Assembly (NCBI RefSeq): GCF_026768455.1
Contig: NZ_JAPPVQ010000013.1
Location: 62,001 to 126,000 of the forward strand
Reading direction: 5' to 3'
DNA: 64,000 nucleotides
Source: Candidatus Nitrosotenuis cloacae
GTDB taxonomy: Archaea > Thermoproteota > Nitrososphaeria > Nitrososphaerales > Nitrosopumilaceae
Part shown: positions 38,916 to 47,718 of the stretch, in pieces
Position numbering within the stretch: the first letter of the stretch is position 1
Layout: every line of letters begins with the position of its first letter
Translations under genes and position numbers: made by a program
Notes under the pieces: generated by a model
Database searches by the model: none
What the model saw: the letters and a program-made list of their open reading frames with translations, nothing else
What the model was told of the DNA's origin: nothing

Positions 38916-40080
38916 CAAGACATCCAAGGCAAAACTTGTGGCAAGCGGAGTAATCCCGTTTGCATTTCTGGTAATTATGATTGCATACATCTTTGGCCCA
39001 GGTGCGGACCTGCTGGGCCTTGGTGTGGCACTGCCTGAGATCACAATAGAAAAGGTGGACTTTGTCGGCCCTGAGATAGTCGTAACAGTGCGCAACACGG
39101 GACCAATCCCAGTAGAGGTCGTGATGGCAGACGTAAACGACAGGATACAGCCTGCAGCAATAGAGCCTGACAGGTTCCTGGAGCGATTCGAATCGGCAAC
39201 CGTGAGAATACCATTTGATTGGAACGTGGCAGAGCCGTATATTGTCGGGCTGACAGTCGGCGACGGGACCCGTTTTGAAAAAGAGATAGCGGCCGCAGCA
39301 CCGGCTCTTGTCCCAAACATCGAGCTTGCATCATTCTTTGCAGTAATTGGGACGTATGTTGGAATCATTCCAGTTATGATAGGACTGCTCTGGCTTCCGT
39401 TCATCAAGAGGATAAGCAAGAACAAATATCATTTTTTCCTGGCACTTACCGCAGGGCTGCTCCTGTTCCTTGGAATCGACTCCATCGAGGAGGCACTCGA
39501 GGTATCAAAGGAAAGCCTTGCCGGAAGCTTCAACCCGGTGCTGCTAGTCGCAACTGTCACGGTACTGTCGTTTTTGGGACTGTACTATTCGGCAGAAAAG
39601 CTGACAAAGCGGGCAGAGTCGTCAAAGATGACCAAGCCCGTGGCAATAGGACTGATGATAGCAATAGGAATCGGCCTGCACAATTTCGGCGAGGGCCTTG
39701 CAATAGGGGCGGCAATAGGACTTGGCTCGATTGCATTTAGCACCTTTCTAATAGTGGGCTTTGCGCTCCACAACACGACTGAGGGAATCGCAATCGCAGC
39801 CCCGCTGTCTCGCGGCAAGCTGATGGTGGGAAAGCTTGCAGCACTTGGGATGATTGCGGGGGCTCCTGCGATATTTGGCGCATGGGTGGGCGGGTTTGTC
39901 TACTCGCCGTTTACCTCAGTGGTGTTTCTGTCAGTGGGAGCAGGCGCAATATTTCAGGTAATCGTAATAATATTGAAGTGGATCCGAGAGGAGGGCGACA
40001 GGAACCTTTCAAGCGCTGCAGTGGCGTCCGGGTTTGCAGTAGGTATGGTGGTGATGTACCTTACAAGCATACTGATCTAA
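38905..40080 (+). CDS. ZIP-family metal transporter with extracytoplasmic N-domain
   Basis: 391 residues. One N-terminal helix (GVIPFAFLVIMIAYIFG) is followed by a beta-rich outside domain of about 100 residues (ITIEKVDFVGPEIVVTVRNTG...). About eight helices form the ZIP core. The metal-path signatures are IGLHNFGEGLAIGA and FALHNTTEGIAIAA (HNxxEG twice). ZIP proteins bring Zn2+, Fe2+ or Mn2+ inward. The outside domain is extra to plain ZIP and could take metal from the oxidase encoded by the overlapping upstream gene (inference). Confidence 0.9.
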   Translation: MEISKTSKAKLVASGVIPFAFLVIMIAYIFGPGADLLGLGVALPEITIEKVDFVGPEIVVTVRNTGPIPVEVVMADVNDRIQPAAIEPDRFLERFESATVRIPFDWNVAEPYIVGLTVGDGTRFEKEIAAAAPALVPNIELASFFAVIGTYVGIIPVMIGLLWLPFIKRISKNKYHFFLALTAGLLLFLGIDSIEEALEVSKESLAGSFNPVLLVATVTVLSFLGLYYSAEKLTKRAESSKMTKPVAIGLMIAIGIGLHNFGEGLAIGAAIGLGSIAFSTFLIVGFALHNTTEGIAIAAPLSRGKLMVGKLAALGMIAGAPAIFGAWVGGFVYSPFTSVVFLSVGAGAIFQVIVIILKWIREEGDRNLSSAAVASGFAVGMVVMYLTSILI

Positions 40081-41438
40081 AATGGCTCTGGGTGTATAGT
40101 TATGACGGAGTTTTTGAACCTGCCCCGTATGCTGTGCTCTATCTGAGATGTTATGTCGTGGACTCTCTCGATTGTAAGGCGGCGCTCAAAGGAGCAGTTG
40201 ATGTCTATTTTCTTGAGGTCCTCAAAGTTCAGCGTGACGATGCGCCCTATCTTCTTCACCTCGGGGTGTTCCTTTAGGATGGCAATTATCTCCTCGTCCG
40301 TAGTCTTTGGCTCGCTCTTCAAATCGGTTGGAATGGCAATGTGAGGCTCAAGGTGTATTGTGATGTTCTCAATTTCGGGCATCGCGCCGCGTATCTTGGA
40401 CTCTATTGCGTCCGCAAGATTGTGGGCGTCCTCCAGCGTCATCTGCCTGTCCACCATCACGTGCAGGCTGACAAACTTGTCCCCGCCTGCGGTATGGTGT
40501 GAGACGTTGTGGATTCCCTTGACTCCTGCCACGCCTGACGCAATGTCGTAAATCTTTGAGTCAAGCGGCACGTCCTTCCAGCTCGGCTCAAAGTGGACCG
40601 TTATCTCGGAGTTGGGGATGGACCTTTTGATGTTGTCCTCGACGTGACTGCTTATCTCGTGCGCCCTGTCAAAGCTCACGTCCGCCCTAAGAGATATTGT
40701 GACGTCCGCAAAGATGACGTCGCCTGACCTGCGCATCAGTACCTGGCCCACGTCGAGCACCCCTCCAGTCGATGTCGCAATCTCTCTTACCTTCCTTACC
40801 AATTCTGGCGAGATTATGTCGGTAAGCTCCTGCGCAGTCCTGTGTATCAACTTGAAACTCAAAACGCACAGCAAAATCCCAAGGACGAGTGCTGCTGCAA
40901 AGTCCGCGTCATGGACTCCTATGTTCGCAAGAACTATCCCTGCAATCACCACCAGCGTGGAGCCTAGGTCCAAAAATGCGTGGTAAAAGTCGGCCCTAAG
41001 CGTGCTGCCGCCTATTCTGTTGATTGTTTTTTTGAGCAAAACTATTCTGAAAACATCTATGCCTATCGTGTACACTGCGGCCACCAGCGCCAGCATGCCT
41101 GGAATAATCATCGGCTCTGTGCTCTGCATTCTGGTTATTGACTCGTAAATGAAAAACGCGGCGATCAGAAATATCGCAATTCCGCCAATCAGTCCTCCAA
41201 GCGACTCGACCTTTCCATGTCCGTACGTGTGCTCAGCGTCCGGCGGCTTGATTGCGTACCTTGCTGCAACCAGCAGAACCGCAGTCACCACGCTGTCCAA
41301 GAGCGCGTGCACGCTGTCGGTAAGCAGCGCAAGGCTGTTGGATGTTATCCCAAAGACGAACTCTACTGCAAACGCGGAAAGTATGGCGACAAGTGATATC
41401 TTTAGTACGTTGGTTCTCTGCGCAAACACATTCTGCAT
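40077..41438 (-). CDS. cation diffusion facilitator (CDF) exporter with three C-terminal domains
   Basis: 453 residues, about six membrane helices. Metal sites: LLTDSVHALLDS (HxxxD in TM2), HTYGHGKVESLGG loop, and ADFYHAFLDLGS (HxxxD in TM5). After the membrane part come three successive ferredoxin-like CDF domains, each with a pattern HxI-xxxIexxIr-xxxxxxITiHxEP: near residues 210-295 (ending VHFEPSW), 300-370 (IHLEPH) and 385-453 (IHPEPF). Normal CDFs have one. It exports Zn/Fe/Mn/Co. It converges on the ZIP importer with a 4-base overlap. Confidence 0.9.
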   Translation of the reverse strand: MQNVFAQRTNVLKISLVAILSAFAVEFVFGITSNSLALLTDSVHALLDSVVTAVLLVAARYAIKPPDAEHTYGHGKVESLGGLIGGIAIFLIAAFFIYESITRMQSTEPMIIPGMLALVAAVYTIGIDVFRIVLLKKTINRIGGSTLRADFYHAFLDLGSTLVVIAGIVLANIGVHDADFAAALVLGILLCVLSFKLIHRTAQELTDIISPELVRKVREIATSTGGVLDVGQVLMRRSGDVIFADVTISLRADVSFDRAHEISSHVEDNIKRSIPNSEITVHFEPSWKDVPLDSKIYDIASGVAGVKGIHNVSHHTAGGDKFVSLHVMVDRQMTLEDAHNLADAIESKIRGAMPEIENITIHLEPHIAIPTDLKSEPKTTDEEIIAILKEHPEVKKIGRIVTLNFEDLKKIDINCSFERRLTIERVHDITSQIEHSIRGRFKNSVITIHPEPF

Positions 41439-41452
41439 TCAAGAGACTACTG

Positions 41453-41464
41453 TTAACCGGCTAA
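41453..41464. promoter_or_regulatory. weak operator-like site in the CDF/S-layer intergenic region
   Basis: TTAACCGGCTAA is an imperfect palindrome sharing the GGCTAA half-site with the oxidase/ZIP operators. It lies 14-26 bases upstream of the CDF start and overlaps its likely TATA region (TTATTAGCC on the minus strand). Shared control of ZIP import and CDF export is possible, but one half-site may arise by chance. Confidence 0.3.
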
Positions 41465-41527
41465 TAACCTCTCCACGAATGACTTGTACGATAACATTAT
41501 CTTTGATGAGCGAAAATTAACCGTGAT

Positions 41528-44470
41528 TTGAACAAGCTGGCATTATCCCTAGCAGTATTTCTACTAATTCCAATTACAATGGCCCACGCCCAGTCGCAGC
41601 CAAACCTGTACGTCTCTGCGGAGAACTCTGTCCACAACAACCACTTTGAGGGCTCGATGGTAGTAGAGGTGATAGTAAACGATCCATCCATATCAGACAC
41701 GGGCGACGGCAAGGGCGAGCCGGACGTCACCATAAACGGAAAGACGCTCAGGATGGTACAGGCAACCGACGGAAGGTGGTACGCATACTTTGCAAACGTC
41801 GACAGGGCAAAGGCGGCAGACCAGATAGCATTTGACTCTGGAGTTCCTGGAACTGGCCTTGACTTTGGCGTCTTTTGCAGCAAGGACACCACGTCCCTTG
41901 GAGCGTCATTTACAGAGTCGGACGGAATCGCAGTACCGCGTTCCATAACGGGCGCGACAAACGGCAACTCTGGATTTAACACGTGCACTGGGGCGCCATC
42001 TGGAACAAACATCAACAACGTGGTGCGATACCCAAGGACGATAAACACAAACCCTGCCATCCCGTCAGGACAGATAGGACTTGACGACGACGCATGGCCC
42101 ATAATACAGCTCTTCTCATTTAGCAGCGACGTCGTCATACAGTACAACGGTGCAGGAAGCACCCAGCAGGTCACACTGCAATACGACGACATACCAAACA
42201 TCTCGCTTTCACTTGACAGGTCAAACTACCCGCCAAACTCGGAGGTCTTTGCAACCATCCGTGACATGCAGCTAAACCAGGACCCTACTGCCCGCGACTC
42301 GTGGACATTCAACGTAGTGTCTCCTCAGGCAGTATTCTATGCGGCGTTTACCGAGGGCGGCTCCAACGCCGCAAACGGAGGCGCAGGACTTGTCAACCTG
42401 GTATCAAAGCTGTCCAACATAGGATTTGAGAAAAACGGCAAGGTCGCCATGAGCCTTGGCAGCGTGGTACAGCTCAGATCAAACGGATTCCAATCATCTA
42501 CTGCAACCGACGGAACTACGACATACCAGAAAATCGTGACATTCGTGGAGACGGAGCCAAACTCTGCAGTCTTTGAGACTGCCGACTTTTCCGACAGGTC
42601 AAACATCGGAATACTCTCGACTGCACCTCGTGGACAGTCGGGCAGCATCGAATACAACTCTAATTCGGTTTCCATAGTATCCGGCCTTGGTAACGCAGAC
42701 ATCTCGCTAGGCTCATCACAGATTCTGCCTGGCAATAAAATCCCAGTAAGGGTGACCGACCCGGACCAGAACGTAAACGGCGGCGCAAGGGACAGGCTGG
42801 AGATGTTTAGAAGCTCGGCGCTAATCCCGTCACTTACAATAGGCAGCCCTGCCACACTTGAGGACGCAGGCAGCGTAAAGATCTACGCCCTTTCAGGCGA
42901 CGCGCTTGCAGGAGGAAACTCTGTCACATCGTCCGTCCCGGACACAAACGCAGACAGGCTCGTCCTTGATACAAGGTCGTCAACTGGAATTGCAAACCAG
43001 AGCTTTGAAAAAATGTCCGTCAACCTCGGGCTTTCTGCAGCACAGCTGCAGTCCATCCTCATTGACACTGCAGTATCTGGCAACTCTGGGACGAACTGGA
43101 TAAACTATGATTTACGATCGCTTGAAAAGCAACTTGGCATAACGGACTATTCTGACACATCAATCTCGCTCTACTTTGGACTTGCCGACCCGACACCTGT
43201 CACGCTGGTGAGTGCCGGCAGCATGACTGGCCCGCAGGGATTCCTGCAGATAGGGAGCTCAGCAGTCACCCAGATATCATCCGAGTCGGGGTCCGCGTTT
43301 TTGGTGATCAACTTTGATGCATCAAGCAACTCTGCTGCGCAAGGAACCATATCCACCGAGACTGACACGCAGCCGATCATAGTGGACATGTTCTCGTTTG
43401 GACAAAAAGGAACGACCGACGTAAACAACGCGGTGTACCGATTTGAACTAAGGGAGACGACTCCAAGCTCCGGAATATTTGCAGGCACCATGGAGTATAC
43501 CATTGCAAACCAGCTGAACCAGTTTGATGCAAGTCTAATCCGCACGCTAAGGCCGATCAACGAGGACGTCAAGTTCTTTGTCAACCAGAGACTGATTGAC
43601 GAAAAAGGAATCAACATACATTATTCGGATCTGGACCAGACCGGCGTCACAACCGGCACATCGTCAAAGAGTGACATTCTGACACACTCTGGCAGCGTGT
43701 CATTGAACTCAAAGACATTCAGATTCGGCTCGCCAGTTACAGTGATTCTAGTCGACTCTGACCTCAACGTAAACCACGACGAAATAGACATCTATTCCGT
43801 AATAGACAACCCCTCGTCTGCAGATGTGGACACGGTGGGAGGCTCAGGCGGCATGCTGCTTGAGGTGCTAATAAAGGACGTCCGATTCAAGCGCTGCACA
43901 ATAAACGGCGTGGAATACGGCGGACTTGCCGCAACCGGATTTGCCCTAATTGAGACCGGCCCAAACACCGGCCGCTTTGAGGGCACATTCAAGATGCCAT
44001 CACAGATATGCAACAGGGACGGAACGAAGCTAATGTCGCCAGCAGGTGGAATCGTCGACCTCAAGTACCACGACTTTAGGGACTCGTCAGGACAGCAGAA
44101 CATATTCGGCCTTTCCAAGACGCCAACAAAAGACGTGACTGCCAAGACGCCCACAAAGGAGGCAAAGCCGCAGATAAAGTCAAAAACATACAACCTGCCG
44201 GCATACGGCAAGACGACGGAGATTCCAATTACCGGAAAGGTGCCAAACTACAAGTCTGGCACAAAGGTGCAGTTCACCCTGACAAAGCCCGACGGAAAGA
44301 CCATCAACCTAGATGTCACTGCAACAAAGACTGGACTGTACAAAGTTCTAGTGACCCTAAAGCACAACTCTCCGACAGGACCATACTCGATTGACATCAA
44401 GTATCTAAAGTCCCAAGTTGGCAAGGTGTCATTTAATGTGGTCGACTCTAAAGCTCTTGCCAAAAAATAA
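41528..44470 (+). CDS. S-layer-like surface protein
   Basis: 980 residues from TTG 41528 with a signal peptide (LALSLAVFLLIPITMAHAQ). The mature N-terminus, PNLYVSAENSVHNNHFEG, and the VTINGKTLRMVQATDGRWYAYF stretch resemble the start of ammonia-oxidising archaeal S-layer proteins. Repeated Ig-like modules with motifs such as VRVTDPDQNVN and VILVDSDLNVNHDEID (Ca-site-like D-x-D-x-N) and TxPxSGIFAGTMEY/TGPNTGRFEGTF run through the middle. The C-terminus is basic (SKALAKK) with no anchor. At 980 residues it is shorter than the main S-layer proteins I recall (about 1700), so it may be a second S-layer or accessory lattice protein. Confidence 0.82.
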   Translation: MNKLALSLAVFLLIPITMAHAQSQPNLYVSAENSVHNNHFEGSMVVEVIVNDPSISDTGDGKGEPDVTINGKTLRMVQATDGRWYAYFANVDRAKAADQIAFDSGVPGTGLDFGVFCSKDTTSLGASFTESDGIAVPRSITGATNGNSGFNTCTGAPSGTNINNVVRYPRTINTNPAIPSGQIGLDDDAWPIIQLFSFSSDVVIQYNGAGSTQQVTLQYDDIPNISLSLDRSNYPPNSEVFATIRDMQLNQDPTARDSWTFNVVSPQAVFYAAFTEGGSNAANGGAGLVNLVSKLSNIGFEKNGKVAMSLGSVVQLRSNGFQSSTATDGTTTYQKIVTFVETEPNSAVFETADFSDRSNIGILSTAPRGQSGSIEYNSNSVSIVSGLGNADISLGSSQILPGNKIPVRVTDPDQNVNGGARDRLEMFRSSALIPSLTIGSPATLEDAGSVKIYALSGDALAGGNSVTSSVPDTNADRLVLDTRSSTGIANQSFEKMSVNLGLSAAQLQSILIDTAVSGNSGTNWINYDLRSLEKQLGITDYSDTSISLYFGLADPTPVTLVSAGSMTGPQGFLQIGSSAVTQISSESGSAFLVINFDASSNSAAQGTISTETDTQPIIVDMFSFGQKGTTDVNNAVYRFELRETTPSSGIFAGTMEYTIANQLNQFDASLIRTLRPINEDVKFFVNQRLIDEKGINIHYSDLDQTGVTTGTSSKSDILTHSGSVSLNSKTFRFGSPVTVILVDSDLNVNHDEIDIYSVIDNPSSADVDTVGGSGGMLLEVLIKDVRFKRCTINGVEYGGLAATGFALIETGPNTGRFEGTFKMPSQICNRDGTKLMSPAGGIVDLKYHDFRDSSGQQNIFGLSKTPTKDVTAKTPTKEAKPQIKSKTYNLPAYGKTTEIPITGKVPNYKSGTKVQFTLTKPDGKTINLDVTATKTGLYKVLVTLKHNSPTGPYSIDIKYLKSQVGKVSFNVVDSKALAKK

Positions 44471-44586
44471 TCTCAAACCATTTGGATTTTTTCATAAAGT
44501 CAAAAAAGGTTCAAGAAAAGTATGATAAAGTCAATTTTTCTTTTATAGAATACATAAATACCCTGAGATGTTGTACAAGCCTAGAA

Positions 44587-45696
44587 ATGAGCGTAGCTGG
44601 ACGACCTATAGTAGTATTTCTGTCAATAATTGCTCTTTCAATAGGTTTTGCCACAGCTTACGGACAGCTCGTCGATGGCACAGTACCACCGCTCTCAATC
44701 AAGACGGAACTGCCGCTTTATGATCAGGGAGACACAGTGACATTTAGCGGACTGATAAAGACGCCGGATGCCAACAACGTAATTGATGTCACACTTCGTG
44801 TGGTTGGCCCGCTAGTCAACGGCACCTCAAGCCAAATTGTTCAAATTAAGCAGATAAAGCCGCAACTTGACGGCTCTTATGAAGGATTTTTCATTGCTTC
44901 TGGCCCATTGTGGCAGAAAAAAGGAGATTACAAGATTCTAGTTAACTATGGTCCTCAAAAGGCAGAGACTACATTCTTCTTCAACGGCGGAGACGGAAGT
45001 GCCGGAATCGACACACCACCACCGCCACCACCACCAAAATGTGGCGAAGGCGAGGTACTAAAGAACAACGTCTGTGTGCCATTTGAGCAGGAAAAGCCAC
45101 AGTGTGGCGCAGGTACCGTGTATGACGCAGCAACCGGCACGTGCATAGTCGCACCGCCAGTAGAGTGTCCTCCAGGACAAGTACTGGTTGGCGGACAATG
45201 CATTGACGAGCCACCGGAGGAGGAGACAAAGACTCCGACATGCGGCCCTGGCACAGTAGCAAAGGACGGAATCTGTGTGCCTGCTACAACTGAGACTGGC
45301 GGCAAAGAGGGTGGAGGATGCCTGATTGCGACAGCGGCCTTTGGCTCAGAGCTTGCACCGCAGGTACAACTGCTCAGAGAGGTCCGAGACAACGTACTGT
45401 TTAGCACTCATTCCGGAACAACATTCATGACTGCGTTCAACGGCGCATACTATGCGTTCAGCCCGACGGTCGCAGACTGGGAGAGAAACAACCCGATGTT
45501 CAAGGAAGTGGTAAAGACCGCAATCACACCGATGCTGTCAACACTGTCCATACTGAACTATGTCGACATCGACTCGGAATCAGAGATGCTTGGATACGGA
45601 ATCGGCATCATACTGCTGAACATCGGCATGTACTTTGTCGTGCCAGCAATAGTGATAGTCAAGGCAAAGAGCATAATCCAGAGAAGACGCCTCTAA
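44587..45696 (+). CDS. CFI-box surface protein with poly-Pro and Cys-repeat linker
   Basis: 369 residues from ATG 44587 (TATA-like ACATAAATA near 44551-44560; the frame opens at 44482). A signal peptide is followed by an Ig-like domain (IKTELPLYDQGDTVTFSG...YKILVNYGPQKAETTF) related to the N-domains of the PEFG-CTERM proteins at 53-56 kb. Then come seven prolines and four Cys-pair units (PKCGEGEVLKNNVCVP, PQCGAGTVYDAATGTCIV, VECPPGQVLVGGQC, PTCGPGTVAKDGICVP). GGGCLIATAAFGSELAPQVQ is the CFI-box domain. A final hydrophobic helix (GIGIILLNIGMYFVVPAIVI) and basic KSIIQRRRL complete a C-terminal anchor. Confidence 0.82.
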   Translation: MSVAGRPIVVFLSIIALSIGFATAYGQLVDGTVPPLSIKTELPLYDQGDTVTFSGLIKTPDANNVIDVTLRVVGPLVNGTSSQIVQIKQIKPQLDGSYEGFFIASGPLWQKKGDYKILVNYGPQKAETTFFFNGGDGSAGIDTPPPPPPPKCGEGEVLKNNVCVPFEQEKPQCGAGTVYDAATGTCIVAPPVECPPGQVLVGGQCIDEPPEEETKTPTCGPGTVAKDGICVPATTETGGKEGGGCLIATAAFGSELAPQVQLLREVRDNVLFSTHSGTTFMTAFNGAYYAFSPTVADWERNNPMFKEVVKTAITPMLSTLSILNYVDIDSESEMLGYGIGIILLNIGMYFVVPAIVIVKAKSIIQRRRL

Positions 45697-45727
45697 GATT
45701 ATTATAGCCAACCATTTCACTTCCTTT

Positions 45728-46051
45728 ATGCACGTAGAGTACGAGGAATTTGACTCGGTTCAGGACATATTTTCCTACATGGCGTCCGTAATGCCGCCAA
45801 TGAAGAATGCGATGCCGATCAACTACTACAAGGGATACGTCTTTGCATTCATCCCGCTGACTCACAGCAACGACAACGTGTACCTGATGATATACACAAA
45901 AGGCACACTTGACGGAAGGATCCTAGAGTTTGACATCAGCGCAAACACGTACAGAAAGGTCAACGCCATAGAGCGAGCAGACAAGACCTACTTTATTGTC
46001 ATAACGCCAAAGAGAAACACGATTGCAGACGAAGCAATAAAGAAACTCTGA
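45728..46051 (+). CDS. hypothetical protein (107 aa)
   Basis: A soluble alpha-beta protein: YEEFDSVQDIFSYMASVMPP, YYKGYVFAFIPLTHSNDNVYLMIYTKG, ILEFDISANTYRKV, and TYFIVITPKR. There is no signal or membrane helix. It starts 31 bases after the CFI-box gene on the same strand and could be cotranscribed. No family is recognised. Confidence 0.65.
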   Translation: MHVEYEEFDSVQDIFSYMASVMPPMKNAMPINYYKGYVFAFIPLTHSNDNVYLMIYTKGTLDGRILEFDISANTYRKVNAIERADKTYFIVITPKRNTIADEAIKKL

Positions 46052-46069
46052 TTATTTTTAAAAAATATC

Positions 46070-47638
46070 TTATCTGGTATAGGTGGGTGCCGCAATAGAT
46101 CTGCTTCTTGCGTACTTTTCGACGATGTCCTCTGGAAGCTTTCCATTGAAGAGGTCCTTGCAGAGTCCCCTGAGGTACCTCATGATTGCCCATGTTCCGG
46201 CCTTGATCAATCCGTACATGAAGACCTTCATTGGAGGTCCGTACGTCTTGTTTCGCAGTATGATTGGCACTATGTCGTTTATGACCCTGAGGTTGTTCTC
46301 CCAGCATCTCCAAAACAGCGTAAACTGCGCCTCGTTTAGGTTGCCAAAGTGCATAGAGTTCTTTTCAGAAAAGTCCTGATACAGCAAAGGTGCCACAAGG
46401 CCCCTAAAGCCTGTCTTTCTAAAGTCCTCGATTAGGTCTATGGTGTACTGAGTCTCGTCCGGCGTCTCGTCTGGCCATCCTATGATGAGCGTTGCTGCCG
46501 GGAACCAGTGGTTCTCGTTCATGACGCGTGCGCCCTCTCGGACGACCCATCCCCATTCGTCAGTTGAGAACGGCTTTGTCTTGACTCCAAGGTGCTTTTT
46601 GACCATCCTTGGCGCAACCGTCTCTATTCCGAGATTGGTTGCAAGCCATCTGCCGTTTGTGTGCATCTCGTTGATCTCTGACATTTGTTTTAGTAGTAAT
46701 GGGTCTGCTGCGACTGCGGAGAATGTCATGTGTGTGGTTCCAACAAAGTTTGCGCCCATCGACTTTAGTCCGCGCCACAGCTCGGTGATTGCGTCGCGGT
46801 TTGGCTGAAAGTCCTTGCTGTCGCATCCGTACAGCAGCATCTCATCTGAGTGCAGCCAAATGGAGTCAAATCCATAGTCGAGGTTTATCTTTGCCTCGTG
46901 CTGGAGCCTCTCGATTGGCAGGTCCTTCTTTGATCTCTTGTTTACGTCGCAAAAGTCGCATCCTCTTCCGCATCCGCGCATCGCCTCGATTAGCGAGTTT
47001 ACAGTCGGGCCCTCGATTACCGGTATGTTCTGTATGTTCTTGACAAAGCAGTGCATCAGCTCTGGCGCGTCTCCGCCCTCGAGATCCTTGAACAAGTCAA
47101 GCGCAAGCTCGTCTGCCTCGCCTACTACAACCGTGTCAATTCCATGAATCTTCATTCTGTCCGACTTGGCAAGCTCCCACGCGCCGTTACCGCCTACTAC
47201 TACCTTGAAATCGTATTTCTTTTTTAGCTGAATGATATCTGCACACATTCGCTTGAACTTCATTGCCACGTACGACAGCTTTTCAGGCGACATGGTTGTG
47301 GTGACCGGCGCCATTCCTAGCGGGTCCATCACGTTGATTCCCACTACCTTGGTGTCTGGGCCGATTGCCTTTTGTAAATAATCCGGATTAGCGACAAATA
47401 CTTCCTCTCTCTTGTAACCTTGCAGCAGTGCGCTCTCCACTCGCCTGAGTCCCACCTGGGCAACCTTTGCCTCGCCGGTGTTCGGGTCTGTCTCCACTGC
47501 CGGGCAGAATACCTTGTCAAAGACCCACTCTGGGAGCAACTCGTACGGCCCGCATGCTATGAATCCGTAAAGAAAATTTCCGCGATAATTGGTCATCAGA
47601 CTACGATCTGCGGTGAGTACTATTCTTCTGCCAGCCAA
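46070..47638 (-). CDS. B12-binding-type radical SAM enzyme, candidate GDGT ring synthase
   Basis: 522 residues. The N-terminal half looks like a cobalamin-binding-type Rossmann domain (VVGINVMDPLGMAPVTTT, FKVVVGGNGAWELA, VVVGEADELALDLFKDL). AMRGCGRGCDFCDVNKR gives the CxxxCxxC cluster near residue 220. TLIIGWPDETPDETQY is the late radical SAM strand. The C-terminal part is helical with many aromatics. Size and layout fit the Grs enzymes that form cyclopentane rings in GDGT lipids, which would match this phylum, but other lipid- or tRNA-modifying B12 radical SAM families are possible. Confidence 0.7.
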   Translation of the reverse strand: MAGRRIVLTADRSLMTNYRGNFLYGFIACGPYELLPEWVFDKVFCPAVETDPNTGEAKVAQVGLRRVESALLQGYKREEVFVANPDYLQKAIGPDTKVVGINVMDPLGMAPVTTTMSPEKLSYVAMKFKRMCADIIQLKKKYDFKVVVGGNGAWELAKSDRMKIHGIDTVVVGEADELALDLFKDLEGGDAPELMHCFVKNIQNIPVIEGPTVNSLIEAMRGCGRGCDFCDVNKRSKKDLPIERLQHEAKINLDYGFDSIWLHSDEMLLYGCDSKDFQPNRDAITELWRGLKSMGANFVGTTHMTFSAVAADPLLLKQMSEINEMHTNGRWLATNLGIETVAPRMVKKHLGVKTKPFSTDEWGWVVREGARVMNENHWFPAATLIIGWPDETPDETQYTIDLIEDFRKTGFRGLVAPLLYQDFSEKNSMHFGNLNEAQFTLFWRCWENNLRVINDIVPIILRNKTYGPPMKVFMYGLIKAGTWAIMRYLRGLCKDLFNGKLPEDIVEKYARSRSIAAPTYTR

Positions 47639-47718
47639 CTACGTTAAGACTTCTAATATACTATAAATTATTTTCTGGTTTTTTCAAGCTTAAATTAGAC
47701 TCGATACTAGCTCAGCCG

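Noticed and set aside
41528-44470. Programmed frameshift or CRISPR-like repeats in the large surface gene
   Set aside because: The gene is a single open frame; the internal similarity is protein-level Ig-module repetition and not evenly spaced DNA repeats. No CRISPR array was seen anywhere in the window.
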